Positions 1 to 5,906 of a stretch of DNA of 10,655 bases are shown piece after piece (within the stretch, counting starts at the first letter, position 1; each line of letters opens with the position of its first letter). Source of the stretch: JASJBU01 sp965372385 (GTDB lineage: Bacteria; Pseudomonadota; Gammaproteobacteria; Chromatiales; Chromatiaceae); assembly GCA_965372385.1 (NCBI GenBank), contig CBDVCD010000106.1, positions 1-10,655 on the forward strand, in the 5' to 3' direction. Below the pieces are notes generated by a model, which worked only from the letters and a program-made list of their open reading frames with translations, did not search any database and had not been told where the DNA came from. The position numbers and the translations under genes were made by a program.

Positions 1-144
1 CATATTTGGGTGAGATTTGGGCGATTTGATTGAGCAAATCCGCAAGACTAGCTGGGCTAATTTGAGGAATTTGTGATTGAAAATCGTCCAAAGATTGACC
101 GAAGAGGGGCGTGAGATAGGACAAATCTTTTTTTCCGTGGCCCT
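1..144 (+). mobile_element. MITE-like element, copy 1 (left end outside window)
   Basis: Positions 1-150 align without gaps to 4041-4190 with 131 of 150 bases identical by hand count. The right terminus is the CCCT at 141-144, preceded by the T-rich inner part of a terminal repeat (120-144). By comparison with copy 2, the matching left terminal repeat would lie just beyond position 1, so this copy is cut by the window edge. It ends 84 bp downstream of the phosphorylase stop codon. No intact transposase is encoded. Confidence 0.8.
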
Positions 145-228
145 AAAAGCGCATCTGGAATTTTTTTTCTTATCGGGAAAGGCAAGCCTTTTAGCAACAG
201 TCCACGAAATAGCTCGATACATAGAAAA

Positions 229-975
229 TCATTCTGCCTGAATGGTGAGAAATCCCGTCAACAGCAATCGAACCTGTTCCATTCCAACCCTTAGGTTCTG
301 CTCGATCATATCCATACTGATCAATTGATCGCTCTTACCCGCCGCCCAGTTTGCGACCACCGCGCAACAGGCATAACAGAGGCCCATCTCTCTGGCCAGT
401 GAGGTCTCCGGCATACCGGTCATACCCACCAAATCACAGTCATCCCGTTCCAAGCGTTGAATCTCCTTCAAGGTCTCAAGCCTGGGACCCTGAGTTGCCG
501 CATAGGTACCTTGTGTTACCAGATGATCTATCGCTTGTTTGCCGGCATCGATCAACTGTTGCCTGAGCCGTTCGCAATAGGGATAGGTGAAATCGATATG
601 GGTCACCTGGTCCAGATCTGTATCGAACAGGGTATGCTCCCGGCCGTAGGTATAATCGATGATCTGGTCAGGAATGATGATTTCTCCCGGGGCCATCTCA
701 TTTGTGATACCGCCTACCGCCGCGACCCCGATAACCGTATCGACTCCAGCCTGTTTCAGGGCCCATAGATTTGCCCGGTAATTGACTCGATGGGGGGGGA
801 TGGTATGGGAAGGACCATGACGCGGCAGAAAAACCACTTCATTATCGGCAATTCTTCCATGGGTCAGTGGCGCTGAGGGTTCACCATATGGGGTGTGGGA
901 AACCCCTCTATGAATTACTTCAAGATCGAAAATCTTATCCAGGCCGGTACCACCGATAATGGCCAGTTTTGTCAT
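229..975 (-). CDS. S-methyl-5'-thioinosine / methylthioadenosine phosphorylase (PNP/MTAP family 2)
   Basis: This cytosolic enzyme splits a 5'-methylthio-nucleoside with phosphate into free purine and 5-methylthioribose-1-phosphate, recycling the polyamine by-product. At 248 aa it has normal length. Visible motifs are the phosphate loop GGTG (residues 8-11), PRHG (51-54), the HxxPPHxVNYRAN segment (57-69), TQGPRLET (161-168) and GMTGMPE (184-190). Near the base-binding site it reads VANWAAG (207-213), with Asn209 where adenine-specific MTAPs usually carry Asp. This favours a 6-oxopurine such as methylthioinosine, as in Pseudomonas MTIP. The ATG at 975 has a good ribosome site (AGGGGAG, about 5 nt upstream). 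A 6-oxopurine product, hypoxanthine, would feed the phosphoribosyltransferase gene nearby. Family assignment is firm; the substrate preference is inferred from one residue and the neighbours. Confidence 0.9.
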   Translation of the reverse strand: MTKLAIIGGTGLDKIFDLEVIHRGVSHTPYGEPSAPLTHGRIADNEVVFLPRHGPSHTIPPHRVNYRANLWALKQAGVDTVIGVAAVGGITNEMAPGEIIIPDQIIDYTYGREHTLFDTDLDQVTHIDFTYPYCERLRQQLIDAGKQAIDHLVTQGTYAATQGPRLETLKEIQRLERDDCDLVGMTGMPETSLAREMGLCYACCAVVANWAAGKSDQLISMDMIEQNLRVGMEQVRLLLTGFLTIQAE

Positions 976-1009
976 TGGCTCCCCTTATCCAATTATTCTT
1001 TATCGCTGG

Positions 1010-1037
1010 ATTGTACCTGGGATATCAGCAATGAAAA
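1010..1037 (-). promoter_or_regulatory. Candidate sigma70 promoter of the phosphorylase gene
   Basis: On the minus strand a -35-like TTTTCA (1032-1037) stands 16 bp from TACAAT (1010-1015), a 5 of 6 match to the -10 consensus. Transcription would begin near 1003, giving a leader of about 28 nt before the ATG. It fits a separate transcription unit, because a terminator lies upstream at 1148-1175. This is based on consensus matching only. Confidence 0.4.
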
Positions 1038-1147
1038 GTTGTCCGCTAGCAGCCTGAATTGAAGATCTCCCACATCTATTACTGAAGTTTGTCATTAGAG
1101 GGGGATGGAATCGCCTTGTCTTGCGGTGCTGATGCTAAAAGGCTCGC

Positions 1148-1175
1148 AAAAAGGGAGGGGGCCAAGGCCCCCTTT
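1148..1175 (-). terminator. Rho-independent terminator of the hemerythrin-like gene
   Basis: Read on the minus strand, GGGGGCC-TT-GGCCCCC (1157-1172) forms a strong GC stem. It is followed by TCCC and five T residues (1148-1152). It begins about 25 nt after the stop codon of the hemerythrin-like gene, so it should end that transcript before the phosphorylase gene. Confidence 0.85.
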
Positions 1176-1198
1176 CACTTATTTGGTTTGTTAATACC

Positions 1199-1645
1199 CT
1201 AGCTCGCTGCAGCCGATTGAAATAGGCCAGATATTTCCAGGGTTGGGAGAAGGATTGTCTTTTCCCGGCCGATCCGCTCTTCAACCATATCGAAGATCTC
1301 GAAGGTCTCAGCCATGAAGTCATCCGTAAAGTTGAAGTCACAATTCTTCAACCACTTATTGTAATAATCATCGAACTGCTTGCGCATGGGTTTCTGTCCA
1401 TTCAGGAAACCCCAGGCCATGGACTTCAGTTTAGGATCCTCGTGGATTAACAGTCCCGGATAGACCTCCTGATCCTGCGATGACATATGACTTTTCATCT
1501 TGTCAGCCAGTTCACAGAGTAACTTGTGGGTGGTCATGGCGTTAGGACGGATTTTCAATTGATCTTTGGTCATCATGGCCCTCAGGTCGTTGATCATCAC
1601 CTGCATTTCGCCATGACTGCCTTTCATACTATCAATGGTGCTCAC
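1199..1645 (-). CDS. Hemerythrin-like HHE-fold protein with degenerate ligands
   Basis: This is a 148-residue soluble, all-helical protein without a signal peptide or membrane segment. Spacing such as H53-to-P63 in the second helix and R124-to-P134 in the last matches the HxxxE...P pattern of hemerythrin HHE domains. In that alignment, His11 and His53 and Glu128 are kept. The bridging Glu after His53 is Gln57, the last-helix His is Arg124, and no His is seen in the third helix near residue 88. Family members bind a diiron centre for O2 or NO chemistry; whether this one does is doubtful. The start is GTG at 1645, chosen for the strong AGGAGGA ribosome site about 7 nt upstream. The gene stands alone, with its own terminator and an AT-rich upstream region. 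The fold is likely; the function is unknown. Confidence 0.7.
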   Translation of the reverse strand: MSTIDSMKGSHGEMQVMINDLRAMMTKDQLKIRPNAMTTHKLLCELADKMKSHMSSQDQEVYPGLLIHEDPKLKSMAWGFLNGQKPMRKQFDDYYNKWLKNCDFNFTDDFMAETFEIFDMVEERIGREKTILLPTLEISGLFQSAAAS

Positions 1646-1892
1646 TACTACTCCTCCTAGGGATGGTATGGGGCCCAGCGGAAAGTGATTACTGGGTTTG
1701 TGTGCCTAAACGGACAAAAAAACAAGTATTGACATCCTGCTCTTAAGACAGGTTTATCGTTGATACACCTAATATTGGACTATTTTTTCAAAAATAACAA
1801 ATAGGTAGTTAATTTTATTAGTATTTTTTAAATATAGAATAAGGGTATTCCCTCAGGCTTATCAGGGTCAATCCGATTACTACGCCTGCCAA
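1646..1892. other. AT-rich intergenic region between the hpt-like and hemerythrin-like genes
   Basis: This 247-bp gap contains an unusually AT-rich block (about 1755-1850, with runs of A and T), unlike the GC-rich coding sequence around it. It presumably carries the hemerythrin-like promoter, but no clear -35/-10 pair stands out on the minus strand. Apart from the palindrome at 1736-1752 and a weak AGGG-TATT-CCCT hairpin near 1844-1855, I see nothing else in it. Confidence 0.5.
1736..1752. promoter_or_regulatory. Imperfect palindrome upstream of the hemerythrin-like gene
   Basis: CCTG-C-TCTTAAGA-CAGG contains the perfect 8-bp palindrome TCTTAAGA flanked by CCTG/CAGG arms, one of them offset by an extra C. 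It lies about 90 bp upstream of the hemerythrin-like start, where an operator would be expected. It does not match an FNR- or NsrR-type consensus that I can recognise. Confidence 0.3.
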
Positions 1893-2444
1893 TCAATCAG
1901 TTCGCTTCACCGCATAGATGCCAGCTGCATTCCTCAGGTAACCTTTGTAGTCCATACCAAAGCCAAAAACATATCTGTCATCCACCTCAAGACCCACGAA
2001 ATCAGCCTTAAACCCATTCCCTCTATCATGCAGCTTCTCCACCAGCACCGCGGTCCAGACCGACTCCGCACCCGCATCCTGGCAGGCTCTAACAATTTCC
2101 AACAGGGTAATGCCCTCATCCAGGATATCGTCGACAACTAAAACGGTTTCACCCCGCAAAGATGTGCTGGGCCGCCCGATCCACTCCAACTCCGTGCCGG
2201 TTGTTTCTCCACGATAGCGGGATGCGTGGATATAGTCCTGCCGTAAGGGAAACGAGAGCCGGGTTAACAGCTGTCCCATCGGTATCAGTGCCCCATTCAG
2301 CACACATAGGACAATAGGGTCTGTACCGGATAACCTGGCGGTTATCTCCAGCGCCATTCTATCCAGCGTCTGCTCCACCTCGGAGCGTGAATAGAGTTGC
2401 TCCGCGGTTGCCAGGGCTTCCGCGGCTTGTTTGGGTGAGATCAT
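1893..2444 (-). CDS. hpt: Hypoxanthine(-guanine) phosphoribosyltransferase
   Basis: This cytosolic type I phosphoribosyltransferase of 183 aa transfers ribose-5-phosphate from PRPP to hypoxanthine or guanine to form IMP or GMP. The PRPP-binding loop is VLVVDDILDEGITL (residues 101-114). The purine-contacting Lys falls in VEKLHDR (Lys137), and the C-terminal base-binding segment reads YVFGFGMDYKGYLRN. The substrate could be mainly hypoxanthine, as in hypoxanthine-guanine enzymes annotated beside nagZ in other gammaproteobacteria. The ATG at 2444 lies 8 nt after the nagZ stop, with a modest AAAGAG ribosome site inside the end of nagZ, so the two genes are very probably cotranscribed. It can use hypoxanthine released by the nearby phosphorylase if that enzyme acts on methylthioinosine. 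Confidence 0.9.
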   Translation of the reverse strand: MISPKQAAEALATAEQLYSRSEVEQTLDRMALEITARLSGTDPIVLCVLNGALIPMGQLLTRLSFPLRQDYIHASRYRGETTGTELEWIGRPSTSLRGETVLVVDDILDEGITLLEIVRACQDAGAESVWTAVLVEKLHDRGNGFKADFVGLEVDDRYVFGFGMDYKGYLRNAAGIYAVKRTD

Positions 2445-2452
2445 CGTACTCT

Positions 2453-3502
2453 TTATTCCAGCTTAAGATCTAAGGTAAGGTGCTGATCAGCCGCCGCCAT
2501 GGCCTCCACCGCCTGTAACCAGCGTGGATCCAGATGTAACTCCTGCCGGGCCACCTGTCTCCGACCATGCATTCTGACCAGACGCACATGGGCGGCGGGG
2601 TCGTTATAGTCGCTGAGCGCATCCAGAACCTCGATTGCGCCAAGTCGATTGTTACAGACCAGCACCATATCACAACCGGCAGAGAGTGCCAGATTGGCAC
2701 GATTTGCATAACTACCCACGTCTTCAGCCGCCGCCATACTCAGATCGTCACTGAAGATGACACCCTGAAAACCAAGCCGTTTGCGTAAAATATCTTTCAA
2801 CCAAATGGACGAAAAACCCGCTAGTTGACGATCGATATGCACATAGACCACATGGGCCGGCATGATCGCCTCTATGCCATAATGGATCATCCGCTCAAAA
2901 GGTCGTAGATCCTCCATTTGCAGGTCTTCAAAGAGACGGGCATCCACCGGCAGGGCGTGATGTGAATCGGCCTCCACACCGCCATGCCCGGGAAAGTGTT
3001 TCCCGACTGCCGCCATCCCGGCCGCGTGGCTACCCTGCATCCAGGCATGCGCCAGCTTTGCTACGATTTCCGGGTTTACTGAAAAAGCCCTGTCACCAAT
3101 CACCCGACTGATACCGATTCCCAGATCTAATACCGGCGCGAAACTGAAATCGACACCACAGCTCAGCAGTTCGGCCGCCATCAGCCAGCCCCCCTGCTCT
3201 GCCAGCTCAAGCCCCTTAGCCGGTCTTTTCTCATATTGCTCTCCAAACCAGGCGGCGGGAGGCAACCGGGTAAAACCCTGCTTGAATCGCTGTACCCTCC
3301 CCCCTTCATGATCCACGGCGACGAGCAGATGAGGAGTTCTTAATGCATGGATATCCTTACAAAGCCAGGTCAGCTGCTCCAAGCTCGCAAAATTACGCTC
3401 GAACAGAATGACCCCACCCGTTGCCGGATGCTGAAGCAATTCACGATCATCCTGGGAGAGAAACGTCCCCTCCAGATTAAACATAACCGGTCCAAGGCTC
3501 AT
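2453..3502 (-). CDS. nagZ: Beta-N-acetylhexosaminidase NagZ (GH3)
   Basis: NagZ removes N-acetylglucosamine from GlcNAc-anhydroMurNAc peptides in the cytoplasm during peptidoglycan recycling, and in many species its product controls AmpC induction. Motifs, numbered from the chosen start, are VDHEGGRVQR (63-72), KHFPGHG (168-174), the catalytic Asp-Ser-His loop (179-181) and FSDDLSM (250-256), in which Asp252 should be the nucleophile. The frame is open up to an ATG at 3577, but the family normally begins MSLGPVM. That Met is at 3502, giving 349 aa. The 25 extra codons also overlap a promoter-like pair at 3536-3563. The start at 3502 is therefore preferred, although its ribosome site (AGAAGAC) is weak. 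It is the first gene of a nagZ-hpt unit. Confidence 0.93.
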   Translation of the reverse strand: MSLGPVMFNLEGTFLSQDDRELLQHPATGGVILFERNFASLEQLTWLCKDIHALRTPHLLVAVDHEGGRVQRFKQGFTRLPPAAWFGEQYEKRPAKGLELAEQGGWLMAAELLSCGVDFSFAPVLDLGIGISRVIGDRAFSVNPEIVAKLAHAWMQGSHAAGMAAVGKHFPGHGGVEADSHHALPVDARLFEDLQMEDLRPFERMIHYGIEAIMPAHVVYVHIDRQLAGFSSIWLKDILRKRLGFQGVIFSDDLSMAAAEDVGSYANRANLALSAGCDMVLVCNNRLGAIEVLDALSDYNDPAAHVRLVRMHGRRQVARQELHLDPRWLQAVEAMAAADQHLTLDLKLE

Positions 3503-3535
3503 GGGTCTTCTGTCATTCCGTTCAATTTTTTGTGC

Positions 3536-3563
3536 AGTATGCCGTAAAGAGGTGTGTTGTAAA
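3536..3563 (-). promoter_or_regulatory. Candidate promoter of nagZ-hpt
   Basis: On the minus strand TTTACA (3558-3563, 5 of 6 to -35) is 16 bp from CATACT (3536-3541, 4 of 6 to -10). The predicted start near 3529 is just upstream of the ATG at 3502. It supports the shorter nagZ reading frame. Confidence 0.45.
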
Positions 3564-3585
3564 ACAGACTCCTCCATCCTATGAA
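3557..3585 (+). promoter_or_regulatory. Candidate promoter of the FliL-like gene
   Basis: TTGTAA (3557-3562) is 17 bp from TATGAA (3580-3585), each matching 4 of 6 consensus bases. A start near 3592 would leave about 16 nt before the ATG at 3608. Its -35 overlaps the -35 of the divergent nagZ candidate promoter. The evidence is weak and based on consensus only. Confidence 0.3.
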
Positions 3586-3607
3586 CGGTTTAGTAAGGGT
3601 GAATATC

Positions 3608-4003
3608 ATGCGCCTGATCAGTGCCACCATACTGTTTCTGTTTATCTTCTCGGCCCCAGTCATGGCCGAAGATGAAGCGGATAGTCCACAGACTATTATC
3701 TATCACGAGGTCAAACCATCACTTGTGGCCAATCTCGCCAGTGGTGGCAAGTATATTCGTACTGACATTCAACTCATGACCAAGGACGAAAGCTTCAAAG
3801 AAGAGCTCGATCTGCATGGGCCGGCCATCCGCCACACCTTGCTGCTGCTACTCTCGCAACAGGATGGCAAAACCATCAAGACCGCAGCGGGAAAGGAGAC
3901 GTTACGCAAGGAGGCCCTGGCCGCGGTAAATAGCATGATGAAGGATCTCAGCGGCAAGGAGGGCCTGGCGGCGCTCTTTTTCACGACCTTCTTCGTACAG
4001 TAA
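3608..4003 (+). CDS. FliL-like secreted/periplasmic protein
   Basis: This 131-aa protein begins with a typical signal peptide: a hydrophobic core (ATILFLFIFSAPVMA) ending in VMA before an acidic EDEAD segment. The rest matches the FliL domain: a strand-like YIRTDIQLMT, a long helix with IRHTLLLLLSQQ, KETLRKEALAAVN, and the characteristic ending ALFFTTFFVQ. True FliL is held by an uncleaved membrane helix next to the flagellar stator, whereas this protein looks cleaved and free in the periplasm. No flagellar genes are near. The ATG at 3608 is preferred over one at 3581 because AAGGGTG lies 6 nt upstream of it. Its stop codon abuts the MITE-like element. The domain call is fairly secure; the role is unknown and need not be flagellar. 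Confidence 0.8.
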   Translation: MRLISATILFLFIFSAPVMAEDEADSPQTIIYHEVKPSLVANLASGGKYIRTDIQLMTKDESFKEELDLHGPAIRHTLLLLLSQQDGKTIKTAAGKETLRKEALAAVNSMMKDLSGKEGLAALFFTTFFVQ

Positions 4004-4027
4004 GGGTCGTGGAAAAAATAAATTATC
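4003..4027 (+). repeat. Left terminal inverted repeat of the MITE-like element
   Basis: It pairs with 4160-4184 over 25 positions, 23 of them Watson-Crick. The core is GGAAAAAATAAATTATC. The two mismatches are T-for-C changes. Confidence 0.85.
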
Positions 4028-4159
4028 TAAAGATCACGTCCATATTTGGGTAAGATTTGGGCGATTTGATTGAGCAAAACCGCAGTACTAGCTGGGCTAA
4101 TTCGAGGATTTTGAGATTGAAAATCGCTCAAAGATTGCCTGAAGAGGGGCGTGAGACTG

Positions 4160-4184
4160 GATAATTTATTTTTTCCGCGGCCCT
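4160..4184 (-). repeat. Right terminal inverted repeat of the MITE-like element
   Basis: Read on the minus strand it is AGGGCCGCGG followed by AAAAAATAAATTATC, the partner of 4003-4027. The stop codon of the DppC-like gene (4166-4168) lies inside it. Confidence 0.85.
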
Positions 4185-4975
4185 ATAAGCCGGATATCCA
4201 GATGATCGCGCAGACGGTCGCCCAACAGATTCAAGGATAGCACCACCAGCAGGATGGCCAAGCCGGGAGCCAGTACCATGTGGGGGGCCATCAGCATATA
4301 GCTGGCCCCATCGCGGATCATGCTGCCCCAGGAGGCGGCGGGGGGTTGGATACCCAAGCCCAGAAAGGAGAGTCCGGCCTCGGCGATCACCATGCCGGCC
4401 AGGCCAAAAGTGGCCTCCACGATCAGCGGCGCGGCGATGAGTGGCAACAGATGACGCAAGAGAATCACCCCCTGACCGCTCCCCAGGGCTATCGCCGCCA
4501 CCACATGATCCCGCTGTTTCAGGGAAAGGGTTTGCGCCCTCGCCAACCGCGCATAACCGACCCAGCCGACCACCGACAGGGCGATGATGAGATTATCCAA
4601 CCCCGGCCCCATGATCCCCGCCAGGGCGATGGCCAGCAGGATGCCTGGAAAGGCGAGAAAGATATCGATCAACCGGACCAGCAGCAGATCCATCAGACCA
4701 CCCCGATAGCCCGCAATCAGCCCCAATACGGTCCCCACCACCCCAGTGATGGCCACCACCCCGAAGGCCACCACAAAGGAGGTCTGAGCACCGGCCACCA
4801 GCCGGTCGAGAATAGGTCGCCCCAGATCATCAAAACCCAGCAGGCCCTCCATCCCCGGGGGGGAGAGGATACGCCACAGGTCGATCAGATTCGCCTCAGC
4901 AGAGAACCAGCCACCAAACAGGGCCGCCACCCCCCATATCGTCAATAGCATGACAGGGAGCCAATAGCGCATCAT
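4166..4975 (-). CDS. Dipeptide/oligopeptide ABC transporter permease, DppC/OppC type
   Basis: This 269-aa inner-membrane permease subunit has an N-terminal hydrophobic segment (about residues 6-24), then the DppC-like stretch GFDDLGRPILDRLVAGAQTS. The BPD-transporter core follows, with several membrane segments and a coupling loop, EAGLSFLGLGIQPPAASWGSM, near residues 195-215, that contacts the ATPase. The ATG overlaps the upstream permease stop as ATGA, implying translational coupling. The usual tail resembles LRDALDPR. Here it reads LRDHLDIR and then LIGPRKK, the last residues and stop codon being encoded by the right end of the MITE-like element. The insertion has therefore replaced the native end of the gene, probably harmlessly. 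No ATPase gene follows. Confidence 0.9.
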   Translation of the reverse strand: MMRYWLPVMLLTIWGVAALFGGWFSAEANLIDLWRILSPPGMEGLLGFDDLGRPILDRLVAGAQTSFVVAFGVVAITGVVGTVLGLIAGYRGGLMDLLLVRLIDIFLAFPGILLAIALAGIMGPGLDNLIIALSVVGWVGYARLARAQTLSLKQRDHVVAAIALGSGQGVILLRHLLPLIAAPLIVEATFGLAGMVIAEAGLSFLGLGIQPPAASWGSMIRDGASYMLMAPHMVLAPGLAILLVVLSLNLLGDRLRDHLDIRLIGPRKK

Positions 4976-5895
4976 GAACCCTGACCTATGCGTGGGTCGA
5001 CAAGCCCATAGACGAGGTCTGTCAGGGTATTCACCAGCACATAGATCAGACTGATAAACAGCACACAGCCCTGTACCACCGGATAGTCACGTCTCTGTAT
5101 CGCCTCGATCATCAGGGAACCGATCCCAGGCCAGTCGAAGACGATCTCGGTTACCACCGCACCACCCAACAGGGCCCCCAATTGCAGGCCGAGCAGGGTC
5201 ACTACCGGCAGCCAGGCATTGCGCATGGCATGCCGCCAGACCACCCGGGTTTCATCCAAGCCCTTGGCCCGGGCGGTGCGCACATAGTCCTCGCCCAACA
5301 CCTCCAGCAGGCTGCTCCTGACCATGCGCGCCAGAATAGCGGCAAAGGCGCTACCCAGGGTGATCGCAGGCAGAATGAGACTGCCCGCCGAGTCCCGACC
5401 GCTGACCGGTGTCCAGCCCAGCCAAAGAGAAAAGATCAGAATCAGCAGTGGCCCAAGCCAGAAGTTGGGAATAGAGATACCCAGCAGGGAGAAGCCCATG
5501 GCCCCCCAGTCCCATGCCCTACCCCGTTTGACGGCAGCCATCAGACCCAGGGGGAGCGCAATGATCAGGGCGCAGACCAGGGCAGCCCCGGCAAGCTGCA
5601 TGGTGGCGGGAATCCGGCTCGCCAAGAGCTGAGTGACCGGCAGTTTGGAGTGGAGGGAAACCCCCAGATCCAGCTGGGCCAAGCCGCCAAAATAGTCGGC
5701 CAGCTGCCGGCCCAGGCTCTGGTCCAGCCCAAGCGCGGAGCGCAGGGCCTCACGGTCCGCCGGTCGGGCCGATTCACCCAGCATCACATCCACCGGGTCA
5801 CCGGGTACCAGATGGATCAGCAGAAACACCAGGCAGGCGACACCGAGGATCACCACCAGAGCGCTCAGCAGTCGGGATAGAATGAAATCGAACAT
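4972..5895 (-). CDS. Dipeptide/oligopeptide ABC transporter permease, DppB/OppB type
   Basis: This 307-aa inner-membrane permease pairs with the DppC-like subunit to form the import channel. It starts MFDFILSRLLSALVVILGV, the standard DppB opening, followed by FLLIHLVPGDPVDVMLGE. The periplasmic part contains the GLDQSL...LGVSL region, and the coupling loop includes EDYVRTARAKGLDETRVVWRHAMRNAWLP. The C-terminus has DWPGIGSLMIEAIQRRDYPVVQG and ends LVDPRIG. The open frame extends upstream to 5988, but that part lies inside the YkuD gene and looks non-family; the ATG at 5895 gives the usual N-terminus. It begins 11 nt after the YkuD stop, with only a weak ribosome site, so coupling to the upstream gene is likely. 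Confidence 0.92.
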   Translation of the reverse strand: MFDFILSRLLSALVVILGVACLVFLLIHLVPGDPVDVMLGESARPADREALRSALGLDQSLGRQLADYFGGLAQLDLGVSLHSKLPVTQLLASRIPATMQLAGAALVCALIIALPLGLMAAVKRGRAWDWGAMGFSLLGISIPNFWLGPLLILIFSLWLGWTPVSGRDSAGSLILPAITLGSAFAAILARMVRSSLLEVLGEDYVRTARAKGLDETRVVWRHAMRNAWLPVVTLLGLQLGALLGGAVVTEIVFDWPGIGSLMIEAIQRRDYPVVQGCVLFISLIYVLVNTLTDLVYGLVDPRIGQGS

Positions 5896-5906
5896 GTTGG
5901 ATAAAG

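Larger units (their letters stand above)
4003..4184. mobile_element. Complete MITE-like element, copy 2
   Basis: This 182-bp element begins AGGGTCGTGG and ends CCGCGGCCCT. The first 25 bases (4003-4027) are the inverse of the last 25 (4160-4184) except for two T/C differences, both of which can form G-U pairs in plus-strand RNA. The homology continues weakly inward to about 4038. The interior is shared with copies at 1-144 and 10584-10655. No clear target-site duplication is visible. The element fills the space between two convergent genes: its first base is the last base of the FliL-like stop codon, and its right repeat encodes the end of the DppC-like permease. It carries no transposase of its own, so it would have to move in trans. 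Confidence 0.8.

Noticed and set aside
178..191. Small hairpin AAAGGCAAGCCTTT downstream of the phosphorylase gene as a terminator
   Set aside because: The stem is short and on the minus strand is followed by CCCGATAAG and A residues, not T residues.
1844..1857. Hairpin AGGG-TATT-CCCT after the hpt-like gene as a terminator
   Set aside because: The stem has only four pairs and no proper T-tract; competing pairings are equally good.
3503..3577. N-terminal extension of nagZ from the ATG at 3577
   Set aside because: The extra residues are unlike NagZ, overlap a promoter-like pair, and the family start MSLGPVM is at 3502.
4001..4187. TA target-site duplication flanking the complete element
   Set aside because: TA precedes the left end, but AT then A follows the right end, so no exact duplication can be claimed.
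4280..5880. Long plus-strand open frames at 4280-4948 and 5182-5880
   Set aside because: They lie antisense to the two permease genes, are rich in Pro, Gln, His and Gly with no domain pattern, and arise from the GC-biased codon use of the real genes.
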